Part shown: piece by piece, positions 1 through 12,796 of the stretch
Position numbering within the stretch: position 1 is the stretch's first letter
How the letters are laid out: each line of letters opens with the position of its first letter
Assembly (NCBI GenBank): GCA_963682025.1
Contig: OY821518.1
Location: 306,007,429-306,071,428 of the forward strand
Direction: 5' to 3'
DNA: 64,000 nucleotides
Origin: Cordilura impudica
Taxonomy: Eukaryota > Arthropoda > Insecta > Diptera > Scathophagidae
Notes under the pieces: generated by a model
Databases searched by the model: none
What the model was told of the DNA's origin: nothing
The model's input: only the letters and a program-made list of their open reading frames with translations
Program-made: the position numbers and the translations under genes

Positions 1-1616
1 TAAATCTTTGGTCGATATGGGTGTATCAAGTGTCTCCGATGATAACGGTAACTATCTATTACAAACTTTCCAATAACAATACGTTTAAATTTTCTTCTTG
101 ATATTTTTTCTAGGACATAAAGCAATTATAAGCAAAAATGGCAAGGCTAAATCAATAAGCTATTTTCTTAGCTGAAACTCAATACCATATCAAGAATTTT
201 TAAAAAAACTTTTTGTAATTTAATACTCCTTATTTTATATCTGTGTTGGATTACAAAACCATTAAAATACTCTACACTATATGTGTTTGACTTCATAACA
301 TCATTGACCTCTGCATGACATTCGAATCAATCCATCTGATTTATTGAGTTATTATCGAACATTATAAAGTCTGTACAATTTAGTGTATATAGCTTTATAT
401 AGCGTTAGTCTTTAAAAAAAAAATGTTTTGTTATCTCCTATTTTTTAGTTAAGAATTTTCCATTTTGTGATAATATTTAAGTATTTTATTATCGTTTCAT
501 ATTTATGCACTATTATATGGTAGATTTAAATTCGTGAGCTATCATTTGATTTTTAATTAAGTCTCAACGTTACGAAATCTTAATCTTATCGAATCAGGTA
601 CAATCAATCAATCATCTTTATCAAACTCAAGGTTAGATCCTCTCGCTGAACTATTTATGTATAGCAAGAGTTAAAAATTATACCGTTCGTACTATATTTG
701 GTGCTATTTATGTATAGAAAAGCAGTTTCATTATAGTTTGTATGGTTGTGTTGCGAACATATTGTGTCATCTTTAGTCATTAGTTGCTATGCAATGTTTA
801 TGTAATTTTAATTAATCAATTAATTTATTTTGCCTTAAAAAGTATAGTATATAAGAACAAACGATTTATTAAGATAAAAACACAAAAAAGTTAATAAGAT
901 CGATTAAATGATTTTTGTAGGCAAATAAGGTATGAATGGTCCTATGGACCAATTACAAGACAACTGTTTAGGAATAAATTACGAATAAAGTAATAGAAAC
1001 TATAAATATGTCATGTTTTTCAATTCGAAACAAATTACCAATTAGGAGTCTGTGACCCAACCTTCTACTGGATATGCGACCTTACTGACATCCCGAAGAC
1101 AGTTCGAAATTATTAGATATGCTTTGATCGGCTATTAAGAATCTATGTTTAGACATAGCTGACATACAAATGTCTTCTCTTTTAATATACCACTTAACTG
1201 AAAATCATATAAAATAAACTCATCAAAGTTGGATATTAGATCTTTTTTTATTTTAATAAATCTCCCGGAAATTCATTCTAATAAAATCCTTGAAATGTTT
1301 AAATGCACAGTAAAAAAATGATTAAATAGTTAATGATTTTTGCCGAAGTAACAACAGCGAGAGGCAAAAATGAAACAGGTGTATTATGCTCAGCTTACAA
1401 GACCGATTTTAACCGTAAACTTTTAGTTCATACAAGATTGTTAAATAAATATTAGAATATATTTGTTATTGTAATGACCCGAAAAGTCAGTTTTTATTCA
1501 CTCTCTGTAAGTTGGGAAAACAATTATTGTAATTAATCGTTAATGACGGCTCGTCGAAGTTTGAAGAAACTGATTCTTAAGAAACTATATATCCAAGCAA
1601 AACAGAATTATATATA
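1..1616. other. AT-rich stretch, no gene recognised
   Basis: No open reading frame of note and no recognisable transposon terminus on either strand. Only homopolymer runs and scattered AT-rich sequence are seen. Confidence 0.5.
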
Positions 1617-1930
1617 CTAGCAGATTCCAGCCCTCGAAATTCGAGTGCAAATTCTAGAATTTTTTTTTTTTTTTCATTGAGTAAGACCCTAAAAACACAT
1701 TAACAAATTTAATAACCATACACATAACATTGCATAATTTTATGTATGTGTTAGTAGCAACTTTAAATGCAATTTATTCAAAATAAAGAAAAAAAATCAA
1801 AAATCTGTAAATCTGAAAATCGGCTAAAAAGAAACACTTTTCAAATAATATACGTTTGGTCAAAATCGGGATAAAATGGTAGAACACAACATCGGTCACA
1901 AGAAATCGCCTAGCCTATTAATATTATATA
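1617..1930 (-). mobile_element. Non-autonomous Helitron, copy 1
   Basis: Read on the minus strand this copy ends in CTAG followed by T, with a CTCGAA/TTCGAG stem about 12 bases before the end. That is the 3' signature of Helitrons (hairpin then CTRR, inserted between A and T). The other end is degenerate here because it runs into a TA microsatellite, but its internal part (ATCGCCTAGCC, CGGTCACAAGAAATC) is shared with the copies at 7877, 9640 and 24011. About 314 bp, no coding capacity. Confidence 0.75.
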
Positions 1931-2689
1931 TATATATAAAATTAGATATATATGTAAATATCTGAACTAATTTTACTATATAATCAAAAAATTGTATATG
2001 TTATACTACAACAATTATGTTGCAAGTTATATTTATTCACTAAACTATTACAACAAACTCACTGAATTTATAGCATTCATTAGAGGAGTCTCCGTATTTT
2101 ACGCCATACCTTGGCGCAATGATGCCGAATATACTATATTTTAAATATCAATATACTAAATGACAAACAATTTTATCGTAATCTTACCCATGTAAAGGGT
2201 TATTACCGTGAATTCAACAGACAGACGGACGGACGCACATTACTAAAGAAATAAGGAATATATATACATTAGGGTGGTACTTAATAAAAAAAGTGTTCAA
2301 ACTCTCGGTCTCAATCCCTAGAAATATTCGAATAGCAAAAAAACTGAGAAATACAAAGTTTTGGGTCAATCAAAAAAATTTAGAGGTGCCCCAACGCGAC
2401 TGAAAATTTGAAGTGTGTTTGGGGAAAATATAACTTTTTTCAGATTTTTCGAAAATTACGTTCTATACTTTAATCTTTTCGATAAGTTGTTATATGAATC
2501 GATATCAGTACTAAATTATATTTCCAAAAAGCTACATATATAACTTCAAAATCGAATAAAAACTCGCCAAGAAATGACAAATGCCCCAGACCACATTTGT
2601 GCCAAAAAAAACTAGGTAATAAAATGTGATGAACATTTTTTCAACTTTAACAAATTTATTAGGCCATAATTTTTTTTGGTCTCTATATC
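1931..2689. other. Repeat-derived AT-rich stretch
   Basis: No gene seen. A GACGGACGGACG run near 2225 resembles, in reverse complement, the TCCG run of the dispersed repeat at 24490, so part of this may be an old copy of that repeat. Confidence 0.3.
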
Positions 2690-2691
2690 TA

Positions 2692-3993
2692 AAGGGTCCG
2701 TCATCTAACGTTTTTTTTTTTAACTAGTGCTTATTTCGTGAATGGTAACACTTAGCTTATGTCTGATTTGACAGATAATTAGTTTTATCCTTCCGCTGAA
2801 CGAATATGGTTGTGTATACGCTTGAACAACGCTGGGAAATATTGCGACATTACTTTGAAAATCATGGTAATGTTGCAGAATGTGTGCGAAAATTGCGTAC
2901 GGATTTTGGAAGAAGAGAAGCACCGTCAGCTCCGTATGTTCGTTATCTTGTGAAAAAAGTGAACTGACATCCTCATCATAAACCATAGCTGGAAAAGCTA
3001 AAAACAGTGCGTATACCCGAGAATATTGCTGCTGTGGCAGAAAGTGTGCGCGAAGCGCTATCAACATCAATTCACCGTCGTTCTCAAGAATTGAACATTT
3101 CGGAGGCATCATTGAGACGAATTTTGCATAAAGACCTTGGTATGACGCCATACAAAGTCCAATTGGTTCAGGAGTTGAAGCCAACTGACTATCCAATGCG
3201 TTTTCGCTTCGCTAAGTGGGCCTGCGATCGACTTACAGAAGATGCCGATTTTGCCAAAAAAATCATCTTCTCAGATGAAGCTCATTTTGATCTTGGCGGG
3301 TATGTAAACAAGCAAAATTGTCGCATTTGGGGCACAGAAAACCCGCACGCATACATCGAAAAGCCGATACACCCAAAACGAGTCACTGTTTGGTGCGGAT
3401 TTTGGTCCAGAGGCATAATTGGGCCATTTTTCTTCGAAAATGAGCAAGGAGTAGCCGTTACAGTCAATGGCGATCGTTATCGGGCCATGTTGAACGAATT
3501 TTTGTTCACAAAAATTGAAGAGGAGGATATTGGCAACATTTGGATTCAACAGGACGGCGCTACGTGCCACACAGCCGAAGCTACACTCGATGTTTTCCGC
3601 CCTGTTTTTGAAGATCGCATTATCAGCCGCAGAGCTGATGTCGTTTGGCCACCTCGGAGCTGCGATTTGACACAGTTGGACTATTATTTGTGGGGTGCCC
3701 TCAAGGATAAGTGTTACGCCAACAAGCCAGAGACAATTGACGCTTTAAAGGATAATATTCGTGAAGCCATTGGTGAAATACAGCTGCACACAATCGATAA
3801 TGTGCTTAAAAATTGGACCGATCGTGTAGGCTACTGCATGACCAGCCGAGGCAGCCATTTGAATGAAATTATTTTCCATTATTAACCGGAAGGATTGTAC
3901 TTTCAAATAAAAAAAGAAATTTGAGATAATATTCAGTAGTTTTTTTTTATAGCATTATAGCAAAAAAAAAAAAAAGTTATTTGGCGGACCCTT
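2692..3993 (+). mobile_element. Tc1/mariner-superfamily element (possibly rosa/DD41D type) with both TIRs and TA duplications
   Basis: The left end AAGGGTCCGTCATCTAAC is matched at the right end, in reverse complement, by AAGGGTCCGCCAAATAAC (3 differences in 18), and both continue into poly-T. TA flanks the element at 2690-2691 and 3994-3995, the target duplication expected for this superfamily. The 1302 bp element contains one transposase gene, broken near its start. A poly(A) signal AATAAA lies shortly after the stop codon. Confidence 0.88.
2806..3885 (+). pseudogene. Broken DDD transposase of the 2692-3993 element
   Basis: The protein starts MVVYTLEQRWEILRHYF, a helix-turn-helix of the DUF4817 type found at the N-terminus of insect transposases. 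It stops at 2965-2967 (tga), with another stop at 2986-2988; small deletions have shifted the frame here. From about 3000 a continuous 290-residue frame resumes with the DDE_3 catalytic core: FSDEAHFDLGG (first Asp), WIQQDGATCHTAE (second Asp) and PPRSCDLTQLDYYLWG (third Asp). The spacing from the second Asp is 36 residues to the Asp of CDLT, or 41 to the Asp of QLDY. The latter fits the DD41D layout described for the rosa lineage of fly mariners; that assignment is inference. The core looks intact, the DNA-binding part does not. Confidence 0.85.
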
Positions 3994-4090
3994 TATAAGT
4001 ACTCAGATATGAATTATTGTTTTATTACCACGTTATTAACCTATAGCGAAATTAAGACCAAAGATGGAAAGTTTTTTAATAAATCAAACA

Positions 4091-4133
4091 ACGGTAGTCG
4101 GCCTAAACCGACTATAATTTACTTACTTGTTTT
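4091..4133 (+). repeat. Terminal fragment of the dispersed 24490-type repeat
   Basis: The motifs TAGTCGG, ACCGACTATAATTT and CTTACTTGTTTT occur in the same order at the right end of the repeat at 24490-25282. Only this tail is preserved. Confidence 0.55.
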
Positions 4134-4394
4134 TAAATATATTTGAAATTGAAAACGAGGCAGTCTCGACTTGCTGCTACTGCTCCCTTTGACTTTTTAA
4201 TCTTTTCTGTTCTTGCTTTTTTTAAATTCAGTAGTGCTAGTCGATTCTACCCAAACCGCTTGCCGTTTTATATTATGAACATAATCAGTACTACGACATA
4301 TACATATATATATATTTTTTTTTTCAAAAACTTGCTAAGGCATCTGAAAGTAGCACTCTTCAAGAAACTTTTTTAATTTTTTCAGATATCTTTC

Positions 4395-4930
4395 TGAATG
4401 AAAGACAACATAGTTTCCTTCTGAAATCAACATAGTCTCCTCTAGCTCAATACACTTAGTCCAACGTTTCTCCAATTTTTAATTTCTTGCAAATAATACG
4501 ATATCTCAAGGACCTCAAAATAGACCTTTGTTTGATCAATGATTTCATCGTTCGAGCTAAATCTCTTTCCGCCGAGCTATTTTATTTTTTAGATTGGAAA
4601 CAGAAAATAGTCACTGGGGACTAAATCCAGATTATATGAAGGATGAGGTAGCAATTCGCAGCACAATTATTGCAATTCTACCATGGCGACTACCCAGGAG
4701 TTTAGGGTCAATTGTAAGCAAACGCGGCAGCCATATTGCGGACAGTTTTCTAAAATCTCTTACAAATTGCACTTGACATTGTCGAATGTTGTTAGTTACC
4801 ACAGTTGTCTGTCCAGAATGTTTGGCGTCACTAGTGCTTGTGTGACCACAACAAATCTCTGTAAACCACTACATTTTATAGTGCAGAGTCCTAATAGTAC
4901 TTATCAAGCTTATCCTTGGTTTGAGTAATG
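4395..4930 (-). pseudogene. Decayed mariner transposase, C-terminal half
   Basis: On the minus strand, in shifting frames, the text reads like the mariner C-terminus: LLPHPSYNLDLVPSDYFLF (the third catalytic Asp region, with Pro-to-Leu change in the usual PDL) then NDEIIDQTKVYFE, EISYYLQEIK and KRWTKCIEL, the conserved ending of mariner transposases. Many stops and frameshifts; the first half and the inverted repeats were not found. Confidence 0.65.
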
Positions 4931-7876
4931 GTTTTTCCGCAAAAAAAATTGGTCTATCCGCACTCTAAATTCACTTTTGTTCAATTTTGGAAAAATTAAA
5001 AAGGTTGTATGCTTTCAAAAGCTGCCAAACAAAAATCTTAAAGACGGAACTGGCATAAAATTTTGACATAAGTCCATTAATGCTGATTTTAAGTAAGTAC
5101 AAGGAAAGCTCAAAACGTTACGGACTTATTGATCCGCTCTCTGATGTGATGGAGCTCAGATTTGGATTCAGAGCACCAAAGAACTTTATAATGCTTTACT
5201 CTGGTCCCAGAGTACAGAATTTTATCAACTTTTGCGGGCCTGCATTATTAGCTGGTCAATATTCTATAATAACTTTCTCCTTTACTTGCAAACATTTTTT
5301 AAAGCATTCAATTTTACTAAGTATTTTTAACTACTAAATTGAAAAATACCATTTTCACACACACACAAATACAGCGGGTGATAATACATTGGAAATTCTG
5401 AATTTGCCAATTTTGTTTTTTCAAAACTTCACTTTAAGTCCTAAAATGATGGTGGGTCACGCGTAGTCACGCACAGTCACGGAGTGATTTAAATCCCATT
5501 TCCCCTCATCCAATCAATCTGAAACTTGGTCCATACTTGTTGTGACCAAAGATTAATTTTAAAATATTCACGCAAAGTCAAAGAGAGATTCAAAACTCAT
5601 ATGCATAAGGAAAGAAAGAGTTTTAATAAAAACTATGTAAAATAAATAAATAAAACAATAAAGTTATATAATTAGTAAAAGAGTTTTTAATTCTATGATC
5701 CCATTTTTTAGTAATGACCGTTCAAGCCTTAAAAAATATATATTTTGTTAAAACTTTCCATTGTATATACGAGTACAAACACACACTACACACAGGACAC
5801 AATAATAACTTTGAAACCACATACCGGTATGACTACTTCATTCTACATGCCTTCGCACATACGAGAAAATACAAACATATGTATGTACATATGTAAGTAT
5901 TTATAAATATTACATAGCTGGTTAGTTGCAAGGAAACTAACAACAACAATAGAAGCAATAACAGTACATAATTGAATGAGTAAATAAATCTCTCGAATGG
6001 CTAAATATGTTGTTTCTAAATGTTTGGTTGAATTAAGTGGAGAGAGTGAGAGCTTAAAAAGCCTTTAGTTATTATCATATAATTTCAGTGAAGTAGGAAT
6101 ACTCTTGATTTTTATACAAAATTTAATAAACATACAATCTGCTCAAACATATTAAATTACTTCTTTAAACTAAAGAAAATATCGAAATTAAATCCAGGAA
6201 AATATTTGTGCAACCATTAAAATTTGAATTAAATTAAATTTACATTGTTATACTAAATAGACGTAAACTAAGTATTTAATTGCTGGATAATTTATTGAGA
6301 AAAACATTAAGACTACATTATCCTCTTTAATCGCATTTATTTGTGTGTCTCAGTTCTATTACTTCTATTAAAAATAAAAACACAAGAATTTAAATCGTTT
6401 TCATCACATTCAATGTCTCCTGCATAGGAGAAAAAAAAAAAAAGAAACGGTGTAACAATTTACGAAAAAAAAAAACATTTTTCTTTTTTATAGATAACAA
6501 ACTTTCTTCCTACAATTCATGCACTATTGCAAATAAATGACTATAAAAATACTGTAGTGGAAAAACTTTTTCTTTACTAAATGAGCCAAAAAAAAAAGCG
6601 GAAACAAACAGATATAAAGAAACAACAATAACAATGTGTAAAAACTTTTGTATAAAAAGTAATACAAATATATCTATATACCGATATACTCGTACCACAT
6701 ACTCGTATTTAAGTATTTGTATTAGTACTGATTTCAAAACTGTTTCAAATTAGCAATGATGAGAATTTGTCACACATTTTTCTCTCAGTGTATTTGTAAG
6801 ATACAAATGTGAGGTTGAAAAATTATTTGTTTATGGTGAATAAATTACTTAAGGTAAAAATTCTTTTTTTTTTTTTTTAAATAATTATATTTAAAAAAAA
6901 AAGACGACAGTTGTCATGAAATTGGTTTGAATTAACTGGGGAGATCAAATTAATACCACACAAATTTTTAGAGCAATAAACATTTTTACCATATGTCAAC
7001 AAAAAATTATAATAATAATAATGAATAAATAAATATAATAATATATTTTTAGTTGTAAAGGAACTATGTATGTCTTTCAATGTGTTACAAACGTAATGAT
7101 AAAAATAAGTTTTTTTATTTACCTTGTGGTGTAGAGGGTATAAATAATTCTTGTGCCTTTTAAAGTTTACAAAATCTAACTTTAACTATTTATGTTTAAG
7201 TTTTTCGACAAAAAAAAAGAAAAAAACAAACATCTAAAGTTTTCAGCAGAATTCACAACATAAACTTCTATTGAAGAAGATGAATCTAAGTTTTGTTTAT
7301 ATAAAAACCATACATCATTGTCTGCATATTCTGTTCTAAATATAAAAAAAAAATATGATGTTTCTACCACTACTACAGTTTAGAATGACTATATCAACGT
7401 TAACCCTCCATAATGCTAATATTTTGATTACTGATTTTATCGTTATATTTTTAGATGATAAAAAATAATAGTATTTATTTTCTCTCATATAGTAAATGAC
7501 TTGGTTCTAAAAAAAAAAATAAAGAAAGAATTGAATTGAAAATAGTTCGGTGTAGATTTAATAAAACCAATACTATATAAAGTAGAGTTTATGCAAAAAT
7601 ACTCGTATTACTGCATTAATAATTGATACTTTTAGCAAATTTAAACCTATGCCACAATTAAGCGAATAGATTGTTTAGAAGATATTATGATTTTCAGCTT
7701 TGAGAGAAATCATACCATAACTTTAATAGATAGACCACCCCTAACCACTACAACAACATTCTAGATAAAACATTTTAAGAAATATTAACGACTACAGCAC
7801 AAACGTTGTACATTTTTGAAAGGTTGTTTTATTATCTTTAAATTCATAAAAATTCGAATAAATAAATAATTCATTA
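4931..7876. other. Long stretch without a recognised gene
   Basis: AT-rich sequence with short ORFs of low complexity only. At 5372-5447 there is a sequence related to 58738-58812. Around 5780-5895 there are short tracts of CATA and CACA type typical of fly non-coding DNA. No coding signal seen. Confidence 0.5.
5372..5447 (+). repeat. Short dispersed repeat (ATACAGYGGGTG type), copy 1
   Basis: Shares AATACATTGGAAA and AATTTGCCAATTTTGTT, in order, with 58738-58812. It starts like a Tc1-type terminus, but no partner terminus was found. Confidence 0.4.
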
Positions 7877-8229
7877 CTAGCAGATTCCAGCGCTCGAAAT
7901 TCAAGTGCAATTTCTAGGCAGCTTTATTTTTAAACTTAGCCAATTCACAAACCAACACTTTTATGGTTTATTATTATTGTGAATGAAGATAACAAACTCA
8001 TTAACAAATTTAATGAAACACACATAGCATATGTATAATTTTATGTATGTGTTAGTAGCAAGTTTAAATGCAATTTATTCAAAATAAAGGAAAAACTTGA
8101 AAAATCTGTAAATATGCAAAACGGCTAAAAAGAAATACCTCAAATAATATACGTTTGGTCAAAATCGGGATAAAACGGTAGAACAGAACATCGGTCACAA
8201 GAAATCGCCTAGCCTATTAATATTATAGA
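7877..8229 (-). mobile_element. Non-autonomous Helitron, copy 2
   Basis: Both ends are intact. On the minus strand it starts A|TCTATAATATTAATAGG and ends CTGCTAG|T, that is 5'-TC to CTAG-3' inserted between A and T with no target duplication, with a GAATTTCGAG hairpin close to the 3' end. 353 bp, non-coding. It lies on one side of the Tc1 remnant at 8760-9505, with copy 3 on the other side in the same orientation. Confidence 0.85.
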
Positions 8230-8759
8230 TACTTTATAAAAAATAGAGTCCCAAGTTACCTGAATTTAGGTTTTCACGTATCATTAAGAGTTCGAAAAAC
8301 TCAATACAATCACGATTTTTTACAAATACACCCACATTTTTCGCAGTGGCAGCAAATTTTACATGCGAGTAAAATTTGGCATTTGCATGTCACTAAATGT
8401 CATAACAATAAACAAGGTTACCCAGTTAAAAATTTAAACCAAATTTACTACGTTAAATATATTATGATTTATTTCTTGAAATGTGCATATAAAAACGCAA
8501 GTTTCTTAATTATAGAGCATTAATGTTATTAAAATAATAAATATTAACCATTTCCCCCAAAAAATATGCCTAATGATGAACTCGGTAACTCTATTTTGTA
8601 AAAAAATTGTCGGAAGTTTACGCTTCGACAACATTTTCAAAATGAAATTGCATTGGCATGTGCAAGAAGAATTTTTCGTTGATGATACGTATACAGCATT
8701 TGTATGGCACTACTTGCATGTGTAAAGCCATCGTAAGAGTACGTTGTGCGTGATTTCGC

Positions 8760-9505
8760 AATTTCCATTTCATGAGAGCCCTAGGTTTTCTATTGGGTTC
8801 AGGTCTGGCCTAGATGATGGCCAATCAGAACATCAATTCCATTTACTGTATGGAAAGATACACCCTCATATTGGAATACATATTCAGCTTTAGTACTGAT
8901 GAAATGAGATTTTTTGCATTAACGGCTCCATTACTGAAATGAAACTGAGGACATGCATCTCCACACCGTAAGGTTAGTTAGAAACTTGACAGTGCCTCCA
9001 TGCTTTTGCGAATCAAACTTAGATTCGTTGCTAAAAATAATAGTGTCCCATTGCTTTAGTATCCAAGAACGTCTTTCCTTTGACCATAACAAACGTTTTC
9101 TCTTTGAAAGCGCAGTAAGTACGGGATTTTCTTTGGCCTAAAAAGAATTGAGTTTTAACAAATATTTTTGGCAACACCAAGTAATTGTAAAACTTATTTT
9201 CATTTGCTGACCTCCATTCACGTTTTATGATTTTTCTAATTGTTTTAGACCACCTAGAAGCTATGTCTCTAGCTATTTGTAGTCCCTAAAGCTCTTATGT
9301 CACAAAACGTTATTTTGGAGACCCGTCATCTGTTCGCAACGTTATTGTTATAATTCCCACAATTTTCATATTTTTGAATAATACTTTGTATTGTTAATCT
9401 GGGAATCTTCAGATCAATTGATATTTTGTCATAGCCCTATCCCGATTTTAGTTTGTCAATAATTAAAAATCGAATTTGTTCAGAAATTGGCTTAACACGT
9501 GCCAT
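8760..9505 (-). pseudogene. Decayed Tc1-like (DD34E-type) transposase
   Basis: On the minus strand an ATG at 9505 opens MARVKPISEQIRFLIIDKL, a Tc1-type N-terminal helix-turn-helix, followed by KISIDLKIPRLTIQSIIQKY. Further on come IIFSNESKF (the first catalytic Asp of the usual SDESKF is Asn here) and KHGG. The end reads WPSSRPDLNPIENLG at about 8774-8820, the Glu-containing box of DD34E transposases. In-frame stops and frameshifts break it throughout, and the region around the second Asp is missing. Terminal repeats were not found. Confidence 0.75.
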
Positions 9506-9639
9506 CGTTTAATAAGTAATCGTAAACTACATGAAAAAGGTCGCGCTTTTTTTTTTGTTTTACATTTAATTTTTTGTTTATATTTTAAACTTTAGATATT
9601 TCTAAGCCGAATTTATAACACTGAACGAATTTGTTATAA

Positions 9640-9973
9640 CTAGCAGATCCCAGCCCTCAAAATTCAAGCGCAAATTCTAGTAAGCTAATCAATTATAGCC
9701 AATTCACAAATCAACACAAAAACAAACTCATTTTTATTTCAAACATATTAACAAATTTAATAAACACACACATAGCATTGTATAATTTTATGTATGTGTT
9801 AATAGCAACTTTAAATGCAATTTATTCAAAATAAAGGAAAAAATTTAAAAATCCGCAAATCGGATAAAAAGAAACACCTTTCAAATTATATACATTTAGT
9901 CAAAATCGGGATAAAACGGTAGAACAAAACATCAAACGTCACAAGAAATCGCCTAGCCTATTAATATTATAGA
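9640..9973 (-). mobile_element. Non-autonomous Helitron, copy 3
   Basis: Both ends preserved: CTAG with a following T at the 3' side (9640, read on the minus strand) and A|TCTATAATATTAATAGG at the 5' side (9973). The subterminal stem is weaker than in the other copies because CTCGAAATTCGAG has become CTCAAAATTCAAG. 334 bp, no coding capacity. Confidence 0.83.
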
Positions 9974-11763
9974 TCTGTGCAAACATTTTTTAATGAATTT
10001 CAAGAACACAAAATAACCTTCCAGATATGTACAAATTTGTGGGTGTAGTTAACATTATTTCATTTTAATGTTACAAAGTCAGAAAAATTCTTGGTGAACG
10101 AATTAATAGTGGTTATTAGGGCTCATATATATTTTGGCCATATCAATATATCGATTTTTAAACTGTTAGTCGGTACTTAAACTCAGTCGTGGGTATACAT
10201 GGGTTAAAACATAATAGAAATCAGTTCGTTCTTTATACTATATTGGTATAATTTTTTAATGAAAATACTTCAATTTAGAGTAACAAATTGCTTTGAAATT
10301 TTCAATTAAACTTGTTAAGAACTATATGTATAAAGAAGTAAAGAAAATATGGGAAACACAGAGAGAGAGGGAGGGAGAATGGGAAAGCAGCAGTGAAAAC
10401 CATCATAAAAGCTGTAATTTAAAGTCCCATCAAAATGTTATTACAATTTGTTTTTCCATTCAATAGATGCTGTGCCACAAGATTCACAACTAACTTATTT
10501 ATGCAACAACAACAGCAAAAAGAGCATCAGCACTAACAAAGAGGAAACAAAAACCCAAAGTGGAAAAAATATTACATTGCATTACAGGCGAAACAAGCAA
10601 CAAAAAGTCCTTCACAACTTTATTTTACAATACATCGTTGTGATCAGATAAAATTTCAAGTGTCAAAGTTGTGGTGGTAGCACTTACATATGTACGTAGT
10701 TATGTTATTGTATTGGCTTTTTAAACTTTAACCCGTTTTTGGTATGTCTGCCCTTTGAAAAAAAAAATGTATTTACTTTGTGCACATAATCACTTAAAAC
10801 ATTTTATATTGACATGCATTTTTTGACTTTTGGTAGGAAATTATATACATACTTATATATACATCCATCCAGCTTAATTCGATAATATTTGTTATTCTAA
10901 AATTATTAATTCTAAATTTATTTTCTCTGTCTGTTCTATTTGAACTATTTAATGTGCTTAAGGGGTTAATGCAAGAACAATTGTATGCAGCTGATACTGT
11001 TGATGTTATTTCTTACTTGGCTGACCGACTGACTGACTTGGCTGGTTAGTTGATTGCATGCCTGGTTGTAGGGTCGGGAGTAAAACCAAAACAAACCAGG
11101 AAACAAAATGTATTCAGTTGATTTGTGGTACTTAAGGGATGCCAACGAGGAATACACAGATAAATAAAAACATAATCGTGCATACCCTCGTTAAGAAATA
11201 TTATTCACAATTACAATCAATATCAAATAATTTTATTGCAAATAACAATAAAACGGTTACTTTCTTTTTCAAATTTAATAAGAAATTTAAATAAAGACAT
11301 CAATATTTTTAAGTTAAACAAAAGTAGGGTTAAGTAAACCAACAATTTTAATTAAAACATAACTTTCAGGGTCTGTAATCACAAATCTAACAATAACCAA
11401 TGTAGGAACTTCTTTAATTATAATTCTCATCAGTAAAGCTTATATCCTGATGGATTGTCCAAAAAACATTTATATATTGATTTAGATGAAAATACTACCT
11501 AATCAAAAATATATTAAAAACGACACAATAATGTCATTTGCAGTAATCTTGTAGTATACGCTTGGTCCAAATTTCGTAGACTGAACAGAAATCTTTTTTT
11601 AAAGTTTTGATTAGATCAATATGGACATTATTATTCTTACCTTTATTAGTGATTTTATGATCAGTGAACTCTTAAGTCCAATGAACGAACACGAAAGAAA
11701 ATCTGCGGCTTTATTAGCTAACAACTGTAGTGTTGAATAAAGTCCAATTTAGCATCTAATAAT
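9974..11763. other. Stretch without a recognised gene
   Basis: AT-rich DNA with poly-A/T runs; a GA-rich tract at about 10360-10385 and a CTGACTGAC-type tract near 11025-11045. Short ORFs are of low complexity. Nothing recognisable. Confidence 0.45.
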
Positions 11764-11886
11764 AATCAGAAAGTGATTCTGAGTCGATTGGTATAGTAAA
11801 AGATGGGTCTAGGTCAAATCTTTTTGGTAGTTAAAAACATCAGCACAAAGTCATTATACCCTGGCCACATAGTGGTATAGGGTACC
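11764..11886 (-). repeat. Dispersed 24490-type repeat, truncated inverted copy
   Basis: Reverse complement of the left part of 24490-25282: GGTATAGGGTA, CACATAGTGGTATAG, GCACAAAGTCATTATACCC and GATGGGTCTAGGTCAAAT are all present in the expected order. It stops before the TCCG run. Confidence 0.7.
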
Positions 11887-12737
11887 AAAAAAGGGTATAA
11901 TAAGGACATCGGAATGATTTACATAAATTCATAAAAATTAATTTGGGAAAAGTGTAATTCGATTTTTTCATGTTTCAACATATTCCGGTATAGCACTCTT
12001 AAATACTACTTCCTTAAAAAATTCAATGTATCATGAAAAAGGTCTAGTTACTGTTTCTCTATAGTAAGAGATGGATATGTAAATCACTCAATGGACGAGA
12101 TAGGTCTCATACAATCAATTACGTCCGAGATGAATTTTATCATACCGCAGGCAATAAAAACATTACAATTTCACTTTCATTGTACGTTTATTTTCTATGT
12201 ATACTTATGACCTCATCTATTATGGTTGGAATCTGAACTTTATTAGTAAAATAACATGCTCGTAATAAAAAATATTTCCAAAAACCTTTAGTGATTTCAA
12301 AAGTTTGGCCAGTATTTTTTTGTTTTGGTAAATTATAAGAGCATATCTTTTAATATTAATTGAAAAATCTTTGTAAACCACCATGCACCAGTCGCTTAAA
12401 TAAAGTAACATACTCGTAACAACTATCATAGATGGTCTTCAATGTACGAGTATATAATAAATGTTTATAATAAATTCAGCTATAAAAGTTTAAAACAATC
12501 ATAAATTATGTGGGTAAAGTAAATTAATTTTGTTTCGTACAAAATGAAAAAAGACACAAACTTGTACACAATAGAAATGTAAAAAACTACAAAAACTTTA
12601 CAATTTGCTGGCAGACATAAACAACTTGCAAAACAATTAATTCGACTGAAATATTTCTCGTCAACTTAGATAATGCATTAGTACTAATACTGGTAAACGG
12701 CTCCTTTATCGGAAAACAACTGAACACATACATTGGC
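11887..12737. other. Stretch without a recognised gene
   Basis: AT-rich, short low-complexity ORFs only; no transposon end or protein motif recognised. Confidence 0.4.
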
Positions 12738-12792
12738 AAGTAATATTTTTCCTTCATATATTCTTAAAAAAGTTAATAGCTCCAGTTGTTCA
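12738..12792 (+). repeat. Left direct repeat flanking a LINE fragment
   Basis: Begins AAGTAATATTTTTCCTTCAT and ends TAGCTCCAGTTGTTCA. A diverged copy lies at 13241-13285, immediately after the LINE fragment between them. Confidence 0.6.
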
Positions 12793-12796
12793 CAAA

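Noticed and set aside
2720..3196. 158-codon frame on the minus strand
   Set aside because: Antisense shadow of the transposase at 2806-3885.
7877..9973. Two Helitron copies as long terminal repeats of one composite element
   Set aside because: Each copy has its own complete Helitron ends and A/T flanks, so they are independent insertions; no LTR or gag-pol features lie between them.
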